DNA of 16,316 nt, from NCBI GenBank assembly GCA_910588065.1, contig CAJUPZ010000032.1, positions 1 through 16,316 of the forward strand. Direction: 5' to 3'. The stretch comes from an uncultured Muribaculaceae bacterium. Lineage in GTDB: Bacteria; Bacteroidota; Bacteroidia; Bacteroidales; Muribaculaceae. The notes beneath the pieces are model-generated. The model did not search any database. It was not told the origin of the DNA and saw only the letters and a program-made list of their open reading frames with translations. The translations under genes and the position numbers were made by a program. Positions 1-7,343 of this stretch are shown here, in pieces (the first letter of the stretch is position 1; every line of letters starts with the position of its first letter).

Positions 1-90
1 CGTTCCAAGCATTTTAAAGTTAACAGAAGTTAATTCCGTTACACACTTGTTACAAGCATTTATATAGACCTGATTTACAGTCAATAACGA
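1..90. other. AT-rich intergenic segment at window edge
   Basis: No gene is seen in these bases. There is a small inverted repeat, TTAAC at 20-24 and GTTAA at 29-33, and the octamer AAGCATTT occurs twice (7-14 and 54-61). It may be the upstream region of a gene lying outside the window to the left, but no TAnnTTTG promoter element could be placed. Confidence 0.4.
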
Positions 91-120
91 CGAGAGGCTT
101 CCGGTAGCGGAAGCCTCTCG
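91..120 (-). terminator. Hairpin terminator of the rubrerythrin gene
   Basis: A perfect 13-bp stem (91-103 with 108-120) closes a four-base loop and lies 22 bases past the rubrerythrin stop codon. The sequence that follows on the minus strand is only moderately T-rich, so this is a strong hairpin rather than a textbook intrinsic terminator. Its position directly after the last minus-strand gene supports the call. Confidence 0.7.
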
Positions 121-142
121 AAATATGTCGTTATGCAGTGAT

Positions 143-721
143 TCAATCAAGATCCATCGGCATGTAGTGCTGATATGGATGGTCACATGCCGGGCAAACA
201 GTTGGTGGTGTTGTGCCTTCATGGACATAGCCGCACACGAGACAACGCCATTGGATAGGCTTTTCGCGTTTCCAGACCGTGCCTGCCTTCACCTGATTGT
301 ACAGAAGAGTGAAGCGGTCGAGGTGGTGCTGTTCAGCCTCGGCGATTGCGAGGAAATGAGAAGCGATTTCGGGGAATCCCTCGCTTTCGGCCACCTTTGC
401 AAACTCCTGATAAGCCTGCACGCCGCCAATCTCCTCCTCACCCATGGATATTGAGAGATTTTCTTCAGTTGTTGTGGGAGGAAGGGCGTCAACACTCACG
501 CAACCGGTGACAGTGCCACCGCCAAGCATCTTCAGGAAAACTTTTGCATGATGAAGTTCATTGAGGGCTGTTTCGCGGAAAATCTCCCCGATTGGAAAAT
601 ATTTTTCTTTATCTGCCTGCTGGGCATAGTAGGTGTAACGGGCGTATGACTGCGACTCGTTCAGATACGAGGCCACAATGTTTTTTTCGGTCTGTGTACC
701 TTTAAGACTCTGTTTTGCCAT
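143..721 (-). CDS. rbr: Rubrerythrin (non-heme di-iron peroxidase with rubredoxin tail)
   Basis: Rubrerythrins reduce hydrogen peroxide to water in the cytoplasm of anaerobes, taking electrons through a rubredoxin-type iron site. The 192-residue length is typical. The N-terminal ferritin-like four-helix domain (about 10-145) carries the expected ligands: Glu22, the ExxH at Glu55-His58, the acidic cluster at 95-97, and a second ExxH at Glu130-His133. The C-terminal rubredoxin domain (about 157-192) has the two CxxC pairs, Cys160/Cys163 and Cys176/Cys179, in the contexts CLVCGY and CPACDH. The gene lies 72 bases downstream of the SIMPL gene on the same strand, so it may be read through from there or have its own peroxide-responsive promoter; none was identified. 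The 13-bp hairpin just downstream ends the unit. The assignment is secure; the number of upstream genes cotranscribed with it is inference. Confidence 0.96.
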   Translation of the reverse strand: MAKQSLKGTQTEKNIVASYLNESQSYARYTYYAQQADKEKYFPIGEIFRETALNELHHAKVFLKMLGGGTVTGCVSVDALPPTTTEENLSISMGEEEIGGVQAYQEFAKVAESEGFPEIASHFLAIAEAEQHHLDRFTLLYNQVKAGTVWKREKPIQWRCLVCGYVHEGTTPPTVCPACDHPYQHYMPMDLD

Positions 722-793
722 ATATCTAAGTGTTTTAAGTTATTTCTACCTTAAAACGCCACTCAGGCAGAAAAGGTTCGTAGCGGAAGGGGA

Positions 794-1495
794 TTAATCC
801 TCAAGGAAGTATGTGAGCGAGGTCACAACCCTCACCTTTTTAATATAAGGTGTGGTGGCATCGCGGTCCTCGATGGAGAACTGTCCCTGACGCGCTGTCT
901 TGATTTTGCCGAGGCGGCTGTCGGAGTCATCGGCAAACTTCTTTGCGGCCTCGCGGGCATTCTGTGTGGCCTCGGCAATCATCTCGGGTTTGATGGAGTT
1001 AAGGTCGGTGAAATCGTAGGTGATGCGAGTGGAATAGTCGCTGATGATGGCGATTCCCTTGCTGAAGAGTTCACCCTGACGGTTTATGAGCGAATGCACC
1101 TCTTTGACCTTGGACGAGCTGACTGTGACGACAGATGTCACTGCATAGTTGTAAGGCAGCGGATTGGTGTTGTAGCGGTCGGTCTGAAGGTCCTGGACTG
1201 TCGGAGCTCCTATGCTGATTTCCTCCTTGGTAAGGCCGTTGGAGGTCAGGAACTCCACTATCTGATTGTTGGTGTCAGTAACGCGACGGTACACCGCCGG
1301 CAAATCGTTGCCCACCTCCTTGAACATGATGGGCCATGTCACAAGATTGGCATTGACCTCTCTCTCGGCCAACCCTTTCACATCCACAACCCTCTGGCGG
1401 TCCGTAAATGAATTCAGGCCGCTTTTGACGCAAAGGCCAAGTGCGAGCAGACCTACCGCGAGCACGGCTGAAGCAATGATGTTTGTAGATTTCAT
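794..1495 (-). CDS. SIMPL domain (DUF541) envelope protein, YggE-like
   Basis: This 233-residue protein starts with a Lys and a hydrophobic segment (about 5-24) that would act as a membrane anchor or signal peptide. A lipobox-like LGLC ends at Cys22 but is weak. The rest matches the SIMPL/DUF541 family: an N-terminal strand with VVDVKGLAEREV (37-48), a long middle with periodic helices, and a C-terminal segment with repeated AREAAKKFAD-type helix and a closing beta strand. Family members (E. coli YggE, human SIMPL) form periplasmic oligomeric rings or are linked to oxidative-stress tolerance, but the molecular role is unclear. Here it sits 14 bases after the GH3-like gene and 72 bases before rubrerythrin. 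Proximity to a peroxide-reducing enzyme fits a stress-related role, which is inference. Start chosen at the ATG before the hydrophobic segment. Confidence 0.88.
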   Translation of the reverse strand: MKSTNIIASAVLAVGLLALGLCVKSGLNSFTDRQRVVDVKGLAEREVNANLVTWPIMFKEVGNDLPAVYRRVTDTNNQIVEFLTSNGLTKEEISIGAPTVQDLQTDRYNTNPLPYNYAVTSVVTVSSSKVKEVHSLINRQGELFSKGIAIISDYSTRITYDFTDLNSIKPEMIAEATQNAREAAKKFADDSDSRLGKIKTARQGQFSIEDRDATTPYIKKVRVVTSLTYFLED

Positions 1496-1509
1496 AATAC
1501 AATAACGTG

Positions 1510-3015
1510 TTAATTGTTAAACGATAGCATATTTTCAATGAGCTTGCGGTCATTTGAAAGCCGGGGCACCTTGCGCTGTCCGCCGAGCTTGCCGGTTGAC
1601 TCAAGCCAATCGTCAAACAGTCCTTGGCGCGCAACCACAACCGACAGATTGTCGAGGAATATCCCGCCGGTGCGCTTTGCCTGATAGTCGCTGTTCTCCG
1701 TCTGCAGACACTTGTCCAGCGTGCGGGCAAACAGCTCCACATCCGCCGGGGCAGCCGCGAACTCCACCAGCCATTCATGCCGGCCCTTGCGGCCGTCGGA
1801 GCTGAAAACCGGAGCCACAGTGTAGTCCTTGACCGAACATCCGAGAGCCGAGCAGGCGGCCTGCAGGGCGGCATCGGTATTATGCACCATAACCTCCTCT
1901 CCAAACGCGTTGATAAAGCTCTTTGTTCGCCCGGCGATAGTGATTGTCAGCGGATTGACCGACTCCACACGCACAACATCGCCGATAGGATAGCGCCACA
2001 AGCCGTTGCATCCCGTCAGCACAAGGGCATACTTGCCGCCGGCACTCACCTCCCATACAGGCACCGGTGCCGCATCCGGGCTATCCACCGGTATAAACTC
2101 ATAAAACACCCCGCAGTCCATCATCAGCAGCATCCCGGGGCTGTCCGGACTCAACTGGGCTGCAAAAAATCCCTCCGAGGCATTGTAATTCTCCCAATAC
2201 CTCATCCTGCCAGCGTCTGTTATTGACTGATATTCCCTGCGGTAGGGGCCGAACGCAATGCCACCGTGAAAAAAAACCTCAAGGTGGGGCCACACCTGAT
2301 GGATATTCTCCGCCCCCTTTGCCTTGAGCACCTCGCGGAGCACGGTAAGAAACCACGACGGCACACCGGAAATGTTTGTCACATTCGCATCCGCAGCTCC
2401 GGCAACAAGCGCGGGTAGCTTCTGATGCCAGTCGGCCATCAGGGCAACTTTTTTAGAAGGCACCCTCACCAGATTGACCAGCGGGTTGATGCAATCTATC
2501 AGCGTAGCCGACAGATCGCCCACACGCGCCCGGCTATGCCCGAGGTCCAGCTCATTGGCATAGCTGCCGCCGAGTATAAACGACTTACCGTCAAAAATAC
2601 GGCTGTCACGGTAGTGACTCAGGTACAGGGCAAGCGAATAGCCTGCCCCGCGGTAGTGGCACAGCCTCAGAGAGTCGGCCGTCACCGGTATATACTTGCT
2701 CTTGCCGTCACTTGTGCCAGACGACTGCGCAAACCGGCGGGTGACCCCGGACCAGAGGACATCCCTCTCACCGGCAATCATCCTCATAACATACGGTCTC
2801 AGCTCATCATACGGCGTCACCGCAACCTGCCCGGCATAGTCGCTGTAGCTCCTGACAGACGAAAATCCGTGGCCCGCACCGAAAGCTGTGCGCCTGCCAC
2901 GCTCCAATAGCCATCTCAGCTGCCGCCGCTGCTCACCCTCGGCATCATAAGCCGCGCGGACACACCTTTTGGCGCGCCCCACAAACATCGGCATCAGCAA
3001 TCCGGTCAGATTCAT
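1510..3015 (-). CDS. GH3-family acyl-adenylate-forming ligase
   Basis: GH3 proteins belong to the ANL superfamily; plant members conjugate amino acids to jasmonate or auxin through an acyl-AMP intermediate. Bacteroidetes carry widespread ~500-residue homologs whose substrate is unknown. This 501-residue protein has the three expected nucleotide motifs: a Ser/Thr/Gly-rich loop SSGTSDGKSKYIP at 98-110, YNASEG at 277-282, and NGLWRYPIGDVV at 337-348, followed by the hinge-like GRTKSFINAFGEEV at 362-375. A C-terminal mobile domain follows. No signal peptide is evident, so it is probably cytoplasmic. It is the first gene of the minus-strand group, with a TAnnTTTG element 23 bases upstream of its start, and is followed 14 bases later by the SIMPL gene. 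The family is clear; the acid and amine it joins cannot be told from the sequence. Confidence 0.92.
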   Translation of the reverse strand: MNLTGLLMPMFVGRAKRCVRAAYDAEGEQRRQLRWLLERGRRTAFGAGHGFSSVRSYSDYAGQVAVTPYDELRPYVMRMIAGERDVLWSGVTRRFAQSSGTSDGKSKYIPVTADSLRLCHYRGAGYSLALYLSHYRDSRIFDGKSFILGGSYANELDLGHSRARVGDLSATLIDCINPLVNLVRVPSKKVALMADWHQKLPALVAGAADANVTNISGVPSWFLTVLREVLKAKGAENIHQVWPHLEVFFHGGIAFGPYRREYQSITDAGRMRYWENYNASEGFFAAQLSPDSPGMLLMMDCGVFYEFIPVDSPDAAPVPVWEVSAGGKYALVLTGCNGLWRYPIGDVVRVESVNPLTITIAGRTKSFINAFGEEVMVHNTDAALQAACSALGCSVKDYTVAPVFSSDGRKGRHEWLVEFAAAPADVELFARTLDKCLQTENSDYQAKRTGGIFLDNLSVVVARQGLFDDWLESTGKLGGQRKVPRLSNDRKLIENMLSFNN

Positions 3016-3037
3016 ACAATTTTTTTGTTAATTCCCA

Positions 3038-3045
3038 CAAAAGTA
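3038..3045 (-). promoter_or_regulatory. Bacteroidetes -7 element for the GH3-like gene
   Basis: On the minus strand this reads TACTTTTG, a full match to the Bacteroidetes -7 consensus TAnnTTTG, 23 bases before the GH3-like ATG. No convincing -33 TTTG was found at the usual spacing, so the call rests on the -7 match and position. Confidence 0.5.
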
Positions 3046-3153
3046 TAAAAAATATAGGAACATTCTCGCCGAATATCACGTTTTACAGCAAAGGGATGAA
3101 CAAATTACACACATCGTTGCCCTCTGTTCATCACGTTTTATTCATTTATTTAT

Positions 3154-3161
3154 TAATTTTG
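3154..3161 (+). promoter_or_regulatory. Bacteroidetes -7 element for the lipoprotein-kinase-GNAT-sulfatase operon
   Basis: The sequence TAATTTTG matches TAnnTTTG and lies 21 bases before the ATG at 3183. It supports the shorter start for the first gene, because the longer reading frame from 3096 would begin upstream of this promoter. No clear -33 element is visible. Confidence 0.5.
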
Positions 3162-3182
3162 CAAACGAAAACAGCCGCCGAT

Positions 3183-3554
3183 ATGAAGACCAAGAAATTT
3201 CTTAGCCTCATCGCTTTTGCTTTCATCGCCGCTGCGCTCAGCGCATGCGCCGAAGACGACGATTTTTATTACTCCCCGCTGATTGGCGATTGGGTGCTTG
3301 TGGCCGACGAATACGGTCCGGTTGAGGGTTATCAGCCCATCTTCCAGTTCTATTCAAGCGGTGCCGGTACTTATATCGACTACGACTGGGGCAACGAATA
3401 TACTTATGACATATATTGGGTTACGGACGGTAACCGCCTTTACATCAACTTCGACGACGGCCAGCAATGGGCCTACAGATGGGATATTGACGGCACGCTG
3501 CTTTATCTCACCGACCTCGACTCGGGAAGCGTTCTCACCTTCCAGATGTATTAG
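3183..3554 (+). CDS. Small lipocalin-like surface lipoprotein
   Basis: This 123-residue protein has a lipoprotein signal peptide: MKTKK, a hydrophobic stretch (6-20), and the lipobox LSAC with Cys22. The next residues, AEDDD, form the acidic motif that in Bacteroidetes directs lipoproteins to the cell surface. The mature part is rich in Tyr, Trp and Asp and has the alternating pattern of a small beta-barrel, beginning IGDWVLV and ending LYLTDLDSGSVLTFQMY, which resembles lipocalin-like domains common in Bacteroidales; the fold is inferred. The frame is open from 3096, but I chose the ATG at 3183 because the signal peptide begins there and the promoter element at 3154-3161 lies between the two candidates. 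It is the first gene of a plus-strand operon, 33 bases before the kinase-like gene. The ligand is unknown. Confidence 0.8.
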   Translation: MKTKKFLSLIAFAFIAAALSACAEDDDFYYSPLIGDWVLVADEYGPVEGYQPIFQFYSSGAGTYIDYDWGNEYTYDIYWVTDGNRLYINFDDGQQWAYRWDIDGTLLYLTDLDSGSVLTFQMY

Positions 3555-3587
3555 GCATCAGCCCGTCCATCTCCCGAGCTACAAAGG

Positions 3588-4397
3588 ATGATGAACGAGC
3601 AGCACAAAGCCGACAGTCCGAAATGGACAGAGATTGAACTCCTGCCGAAGTGGGATGAGGAATACTATGACGTGTACACTGCAAAGAAACACGGCAAATG
3701 GGTGATGCTCAAAACACTCAAGCAACCCTACAAGGACGACCCCCGCTTCATCGCAATGATTGAGAAAGAATTTGACGTGCGATACAACCTCGCTCACCCT
3801 CACATTGTGATGATCAACGACTTCGAGGATGTGCCAACTCTCGGCAGATGCATAATCACCGACGATGTATATGGCGACTCTCTCGCCACACTCCTCGAAC
3901 AGAACAAAGTGGACGCTTCCCACCTCGACAAAATTTGCAACCAGCTCGTCGATGCGCTCGACTATATCCAGCGAAACCACATCGTACACTTCCCTGTCAA
4001 GCCCGAAACAATAATCTTCACCGAAAACATCGGCAACCTGAAGCTCATTGACGTCGGCTTCGACCAGCGCGAGCACCTCACACCCGCCGACGCCGAAGAA
4101 GACATCCTCAACTTCGGCAAAGTGCTCTCCGCCGTGCTTGACAAAGTTCCCGATGCCTCCGCACGGCTGCGCAGAATCGCCGCACGATGCACAGCCCCTG
4201 ACCCCCGCGACAGATATACCGACATCCACTCCCTGCGCATGGACATCGCACAGCGTTCCTCCAACAGACTTTATATAGCCATCATCGCATTCCTGCTCAT
4301 CATGATTGGAATTCTGATATGGCTCAACTCCGCAGGAGCTCCCGCAAAGCCCGACAACCTCTCCCATTCCATAAACATCATCACATCACAACCATGA
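3588..4397 (+). CDS. Membrane-anchored pseudokinase (degenerate Ser/Thr kinase)
   Basis: The 269-residue protein has a eukaryote-like protein kinase fold followed by one transmembrane helix (about 228-247) and a short tail. The ATP-binding lysine is present (VMLK, Lys42), with a probable partner Glu61 before HPHIV (71-75). The catalytic loop normally reading HRDLKPEN is HFPVKPET at 134-141, so the catalytic Asp is replaced by Pro136 and the Asn by Thr141. The DFG motif is DVG at 155-157. Only about 14 residues separate it from the helix-F-like DILNFG at 172-177, so most of the activation segment and the APE motif are missing. No glycine-rich loop is visible. The C-lobe end DPRDRYTDIHSLRMDI is kinase-like. 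It should be unable to phosphorylate and may be a scaffold or nucleotide sensor (inference). Its stop overlaps the next gene's start (ATGA). Translation may start at 3588 or at the adjacent ATG at 3591. Confidence 0.82.
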   Translation: MMNEQHKADSPKWTEIELLPKWDEEYYDVYTAKKHGKWVMLKTLKQPYKDDPRFIAMIEKEFDVRYNLAHPHIVMINDFEDVPTLGRCIITDDVYGDSLATLLEQNKVDASHLDKICNQLVDALDYIQRNHIVHFPVKPETIIFTENIGNLKLIDVGFDQREHLTPADAEEDILNFGKVLSAVLDKVPDASARLRRIAARCTAPDPRDRYTDIHSLRMDIAQRSSNRLYIAIIAFLLIMIGILIWLNSAGAPAKPDNLSHSINIITSQP

Positions 4398-5524
4398 GCG
4401 TTGAAGTTAAGATAATAGACCAGTCAAAAAAATCTCTCCGCGAATATGTGCAGTTCGGAATAGACCTGTACAACGGCAACAGCTGCTTTGTGCCGCCGCT
4501 CATTTCCGACGAGATTGAAACCCTGATGCCCGACAGCAATCCCGCTTTCGAATATTGCGAGGCATGCTCCTTCATGGCGTTCCGCGACGGTGCCCCGGCC
4601 GGGCGCATCACAGCGATTATAAACCGCTGCGTGAATGAGCGCACCGGCAAAGCGCAGGCAAGATTCGGATTCGTTGACTTCATTGACGACACTGAAGTGA
4701 CCGACGCCCTCTTTCTGGCAGCTGAAAACTGGGCCCGCTCCAGAGGCATGAAGGAAATGATAGGGCCTATGGGCTTCACCGACATGGACCACGAAGGTAT
4801 GCTCATCGACGGATTCGATGAAATGGGCACAATGGCCACGATATACAACTACCCCTACTATCCCGGGCATATCGAACGCCTCGGCTACTCTAAAGACACC
4901 GACTGGGTGGAATACAGAATCGCCGTGCCCGACTCGGTGCCCGACAAGTTCATGCGCATAGCAGATATCGCCCGCCGCAAGTACAACCTCCGCACCCTCT
5001 CCTTCAAATCTCGCAAAAAACTCAAGGACCAATACGGCAACGCCCTGTTCGAGCTCATAAATCAGGCATACGACAAACTCTACGGCTACTCCCCTCTCTC
5101 TCCGAAGCAGATACAATATTATATCGCCAAATACCTCGGCATACTGCGCCTTGACTGCATCAGCGTCATTGTCGATGCCGACAACAACCTCGTTGGTGCG
5201 GGCATTTCCATACCCTCGCTCTCGCTTGCCCTCCGCAAATCAAAAGGCAAGCTCCTGCCATTCGGCTGGATTCACCTGCTCAAAGCCCTCAAAGGCAAAA
5301 ACGACGTGGTAGACCTGCTGCTCGTCGCCATAAAGCCCGAATACCAGAGCAAGGGAGTCAACGCCCTGCTTTTCGCCGACCTCATCCCCGCATTCTCCAA
5401 AATCGGATTCAAATTCGCCGAGAGCAACCTCGAGCTTGAGGACAACGCAAGCGTGCAGTTGCAATGGCAATACTTCCCCCGCCGGCTTCACCGCCGCCGC
5501 AGAGCATACCGCAAATCACTCTAA
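4394..5524 (+). CDS. GNAT-type N-acetyltransferase family protein
   Basis: The 376-residue protein belongs to a conserved Bacteroidetes family annotated as GNAT acetyltransferases. The C-terminal half contains a strand VGAGISIPSL (267-276), a central strand VDLLLVAIKPEY (306-317) and a motif-A-like acetyl-CoA loop QSKGVNA (318-324). The tail has ELEDNASVQLQW (348-359) and a very basic end. The N-terminal half (about 55-170) with AGRITAIINR and a helix before GPMGFTDMDHEG may be a second GNAT-like fold, which is inference. The loop deviates from the usual Q/RxxGxG/A, so activity and substrate are uncertain. The ATG at 4394 was chosen over an in-frame ATG at 4319 because it gives a 4-base ATGA overlap with the pseudokinase, a hallmark of translational coupling, and because the extra residues look non-native. 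The sulfatase follows after 17 bases. Confidence 0.78.
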   Translation: MSVEVKIIDQSKKSLREYVQFGIDLYNGNSCFVPPLISDEIETLMPDSNPAFEYCEACSFMAFRDGAPAGRITAIINRCVNERTGKAQARFGFVDFIDDTEVTDALFLAAENWARSRGMKEMIGPMGFTDMDHEGMLIDGFDEMGTMATIYNYPYYPGHIERLGYSKDTDWVEYRIAVPDSVPDKFMRIADIARRKYNLRTLSFKSRKKLKDQYGNALFELINQAYDKLYGYSPLSPKQIQYYIAKYLGILRLDCISVIVDADNNLVGAGISIPSLSLALRKSKGKLLPFGWIHLLKALKGKNDVVDLLLVAIKPEYQSKGVNALLFADLIPAFSKIGFKFAESNLELEDNASVQLQWQYFPRRLHRRRRAYRKSL

Positions 5525-5541
5525 CCTTAAACCCATATATA

Positions 5542-7062
5542 ATGAACAAACGTTACCTCACTCTCATGATGGCCGCAGGGCTTGTGGCCGTCGCAAAAGG
5601 TGCCGATTCCAAGCCTAACGTTGTCATGATCGTGGCCGACGACCTCGGCTACGGCGACCTCGAATGCTACGGCGCCAAAAACGTGAAGACTCCCGCTGTC
5701 AACAACCTCGCCGCAAACGGCATACGGTTCACCGACACCCACGCGGTGGCCGCCACAAGCACCCCCTCGCGCTACTCGCTCCTCACAGGCGAATACCCCT
5801 GGCGCAGGCCCGGCACTGATGTCGCACCCGGCGATGCCGGCATGATTATCCGCCCCGAGCAATTCACTATCGCCGACATGTTCCGCTCCAACGGCTATGC
5901 CACCGCCGCAATAGGAAAATGGCACCTCGGACTCGGCGACAAAACAGGCACTCAGGACTGGAACGCACCCCTCGCCGCAAGCCCCTCCGACCTCGGCTTT
6001 GACTACCACTACATAATGGCCGCAACTTCAGACCGCGTGCCTTGCGTTTTCATCGAACAAGGTTTTGTGGCAAACTACGACCCCACCGACTCTATTTTCG
6101 TCAGCTACAACGCCAACTTCGAGGGTGAGCCCACCGGCGCCAAGAACCCCGAGCTGCTCACAAACCTCCGCCACAGCCACGGCCACGACATGAGCATTGT
6201 CAACGGCATCGGTCGAATAGGCTACATGAAAGGCGGCGGCTCTGCCCTGTGGAAAGACGAGAATATAGCCGACTCAATCACCGCGAAAGCTGTCGACTTC
6301 ATAAATGAGCACAAGGACGAACCCTTCTTCATGTACTTCGCCACAAACGACGTCCACGTGCCTCGATTCCCCCACGACCGTTTCCGCGGCAAGAACCCAA
6401 TGGGACTCCGTGGCGACGCCATCGTGCAGTTCGACTGGAGTGTTGACCAGATCATGAAAGCCCTTGAGAAGGCCGGCGTTGCCGACAACACCATTGTCAT
6501 TCTCACAAGCGACAACGGCCCCGTTGTTGACGACGGCTACGACGATAAAGCCGAAGAGCTCCTCAACGGCCACTCCCCCGCCGGCCCCTTCCGAGGCAAC
6601 AAATACAGCGCATTCGAAGGCGGCACAGCTGTGCCATTCATCGTCTCATGGCCCGGCCACACAAACCCCGGAACCGAGAGCCCCGCTCTTGTCAGCCAGA
6701 TTGACATCATGCGCTCCCTCGGCTCGCTGTTCAACGCCCGCATTCCCAAAGGCGCCGCTTCCGACAGCCGGGACCACCTCCCCACAATCCTCGGACAAAG
6801 CAACGAATCCCGCCAATATGTTGCTGAAATGGCCTCAAACCACACCCTCTCCGTTCGCTCAGGCAAATGGAAATACATCGAACCCAGCAACGGCCCGAAG
6901 ATGATACCCTGGGGTCCGAAAATCGAAACCGGAAACAGCCCCGAGCCTCAGCTCTACGATATGTCAGTCGACCGTGGCGAGCGCAATAATGTTGCCGACA
7001 AACACCCCGACATCGTTGCACAGATGCAGGCATACATCCGCGACGCCCGCGCAAAGCACTGA
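5542..7062 (+). CDS. Secreted serine-type sulfatase (alkaline phosphatase superfamily, S1 family)
   Basis: Sulfatases hydrolyse sulfate esters, here probably on glycans outside the cytoplasm. This 506-residue protein starts with a signal peptide (1-20, ending AVAKG). The formylglycine motif is S-T-P-S-R at 73-77, so maturation would need an anaerobic sulfatase-maturating radical-SAM enzyme acting on Ser73; none is encoded in this window. Metal and sulfate ligands expected for the family are visible: Asp33-Asp34 in VADDLGYGD, Lys126 and His128 in GKWHLG, His272 in NDVHVP, Asp324-Asn325 in TSDNG, and Lys354 in FRGNKYSAFEGG. The C-terminal subdomain ends with the common pattern LYDMSVDRGERNNVAD. 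The frame is open from 5464, but the ATG at 5542 begins the signal peptide. It is the last gene of the operon and is followed by a strong hairpin. S1 subfamily and substrate are undetermined. Confidence 0.95.
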   Translation: MNKRYLTLMMAAGLVAVAKGADSKPNVVMIVADDLGYGDLECYGAKNVKTPAVNNLAANGIRFTDTHAVAATSTPSRYSLLTGEYPWRRPGTDVAPGDAGMIIRPEQFTIADMFRSNGYATAAIGKWHLGLGDKTGTQDWNAPLAASPSDLGFDYHYIMAATSDRVPCVFIEQGFVANYDPTDSIFVSYNANFEGEPTGAKNPELLTNLRHSHGHDMSIVNGIGRIGYMKGGGSALWKDENIADSITAKAVDFINEHKDEPFFMYFATNDVHVPRFPHDRFRGKNPMGLRGDAIVQFDWSVDQIMKALEKAGVADNTIVILTSDNGPVVDDGYDDKAEELLNGHSPAGPFRGNKYSAFEGGTAVPFIVSWPGHTNPGTESPALVSQIDIMRSLGSLFNARIPKGAASDSRDHLPTILGQSNESRQYVAEMASNHTLSVRSGKWKYIEPSNGPKMIPWGPKIETGNSPEPQLYDMSVDRGERNNVADKHPDIVAQMQAYIRDARAKH

Positions 7063-7082
7063 TTCACATACATATTGACACA

Positions 7083-7113
7083 CAAGTAGCCCGCCACACC
7101 GGCGGGCTACTTG
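7083..7113 (+). terminator. Hairpin terminator after the sulfatase operon
   Basis: A perfect 13-bp stem (7083-7095 with 7101-7113) encloses the loop ACACC and lies 20 bases past the sulfatase stop. The following bases are AT-rich (CATATATAAAA) but not a T run, so it may end transcription less completely than the SusD terminator. It could serve either strand. Confidence 0.72.
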
Positions 7114-7127
7114 CATATATAAAAGAG

Positions 7128-7163
7128 AACGCGCCAAATGGTGGTGGAACCGTAAGGCGCGTT
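7128..7163 (-). terminator. Possible second hairpin (8-bp stem, 20-base loop)
   Basis: AACGCGCC at 7128-7135 pairs perfectly with GGCGCGTT at 7156-7163. On the minus strand the stem is followed by CTCTTTT, which would suit a terminator for anything read leftwards out of the repeat region. A further inverted pair, GAGAAGG at 7164-7170 and CCTTCTC at 7216-7222, lies next to it. Confidence 0.35.
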
Positions 7164-7170
7164 GAGAAGG

Positions 7171-7230
7171 TTATACATTTAGGTGTCGTGGCTTTTTAAG
7201 AACGCCAGCAAAATGCCTTCTCTTTGACAT
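7171..7230 (-). CDS. Speculative 19-residue basic peptide ORF
   Basis: On the minus strand an ATG at 7230 opens 19 codons to a TAA at 7171-7173. The predicted peptide begins MSKRRHFAGVLKK and is strongly basic. It is followed by the 8-bp hairpin with CTCTTTT, and a GGTTATAC spacer separates them. Its start overlaps the stop of an even shorter upstream frame (TAATG arrangement at 7229-7233). I do not recognise it, and an ORF of this length is expected by chance; it is listed because the hairpin and surrounding inverted repeat set it apart from the repeat modules to its right. Confidence 0.15.
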   Translation of the reverse strand: MSKRRHFAGVLKKPRHLNV

Positions 7231-7343
7231 TAAAACACCCCCGCCGCCATTTTGTTCATCCCCCAGCCTTTTTCTTCCCCCGCGCGCATACTATATATAT
7301 ATATGTGCCCACCACCTCCCCCTCTCAGCACATCGCACCCACC
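7231..7343. other. Intergenic stretch without gene, with short TA repeat
   Basis: C-rich and AT-rich sequence between the sulfatase terminator region and the repeat modules. It includes an alternating TA tract at 7292-7303. No promoter or convincing reading frame is seen. Confidence 0.5.

Noticed and set aside
3096..3182. Longer N-terminus for the small lipoprotein starting at 3096
   Set aside because: It would begin upstream of the -7 promoter element at 3154-3161 and place 29 residues before a well-formed lipoprotein signal peptide.
3579..4367. 262-codon antisense ORF opposite the pseudokinase
   Set aside because: Its composition (rich in Val, Gly, Cys and His) is that of a reverse-frame shadow, and the plus-strand protein has clear kinase motifs and operon spacing.
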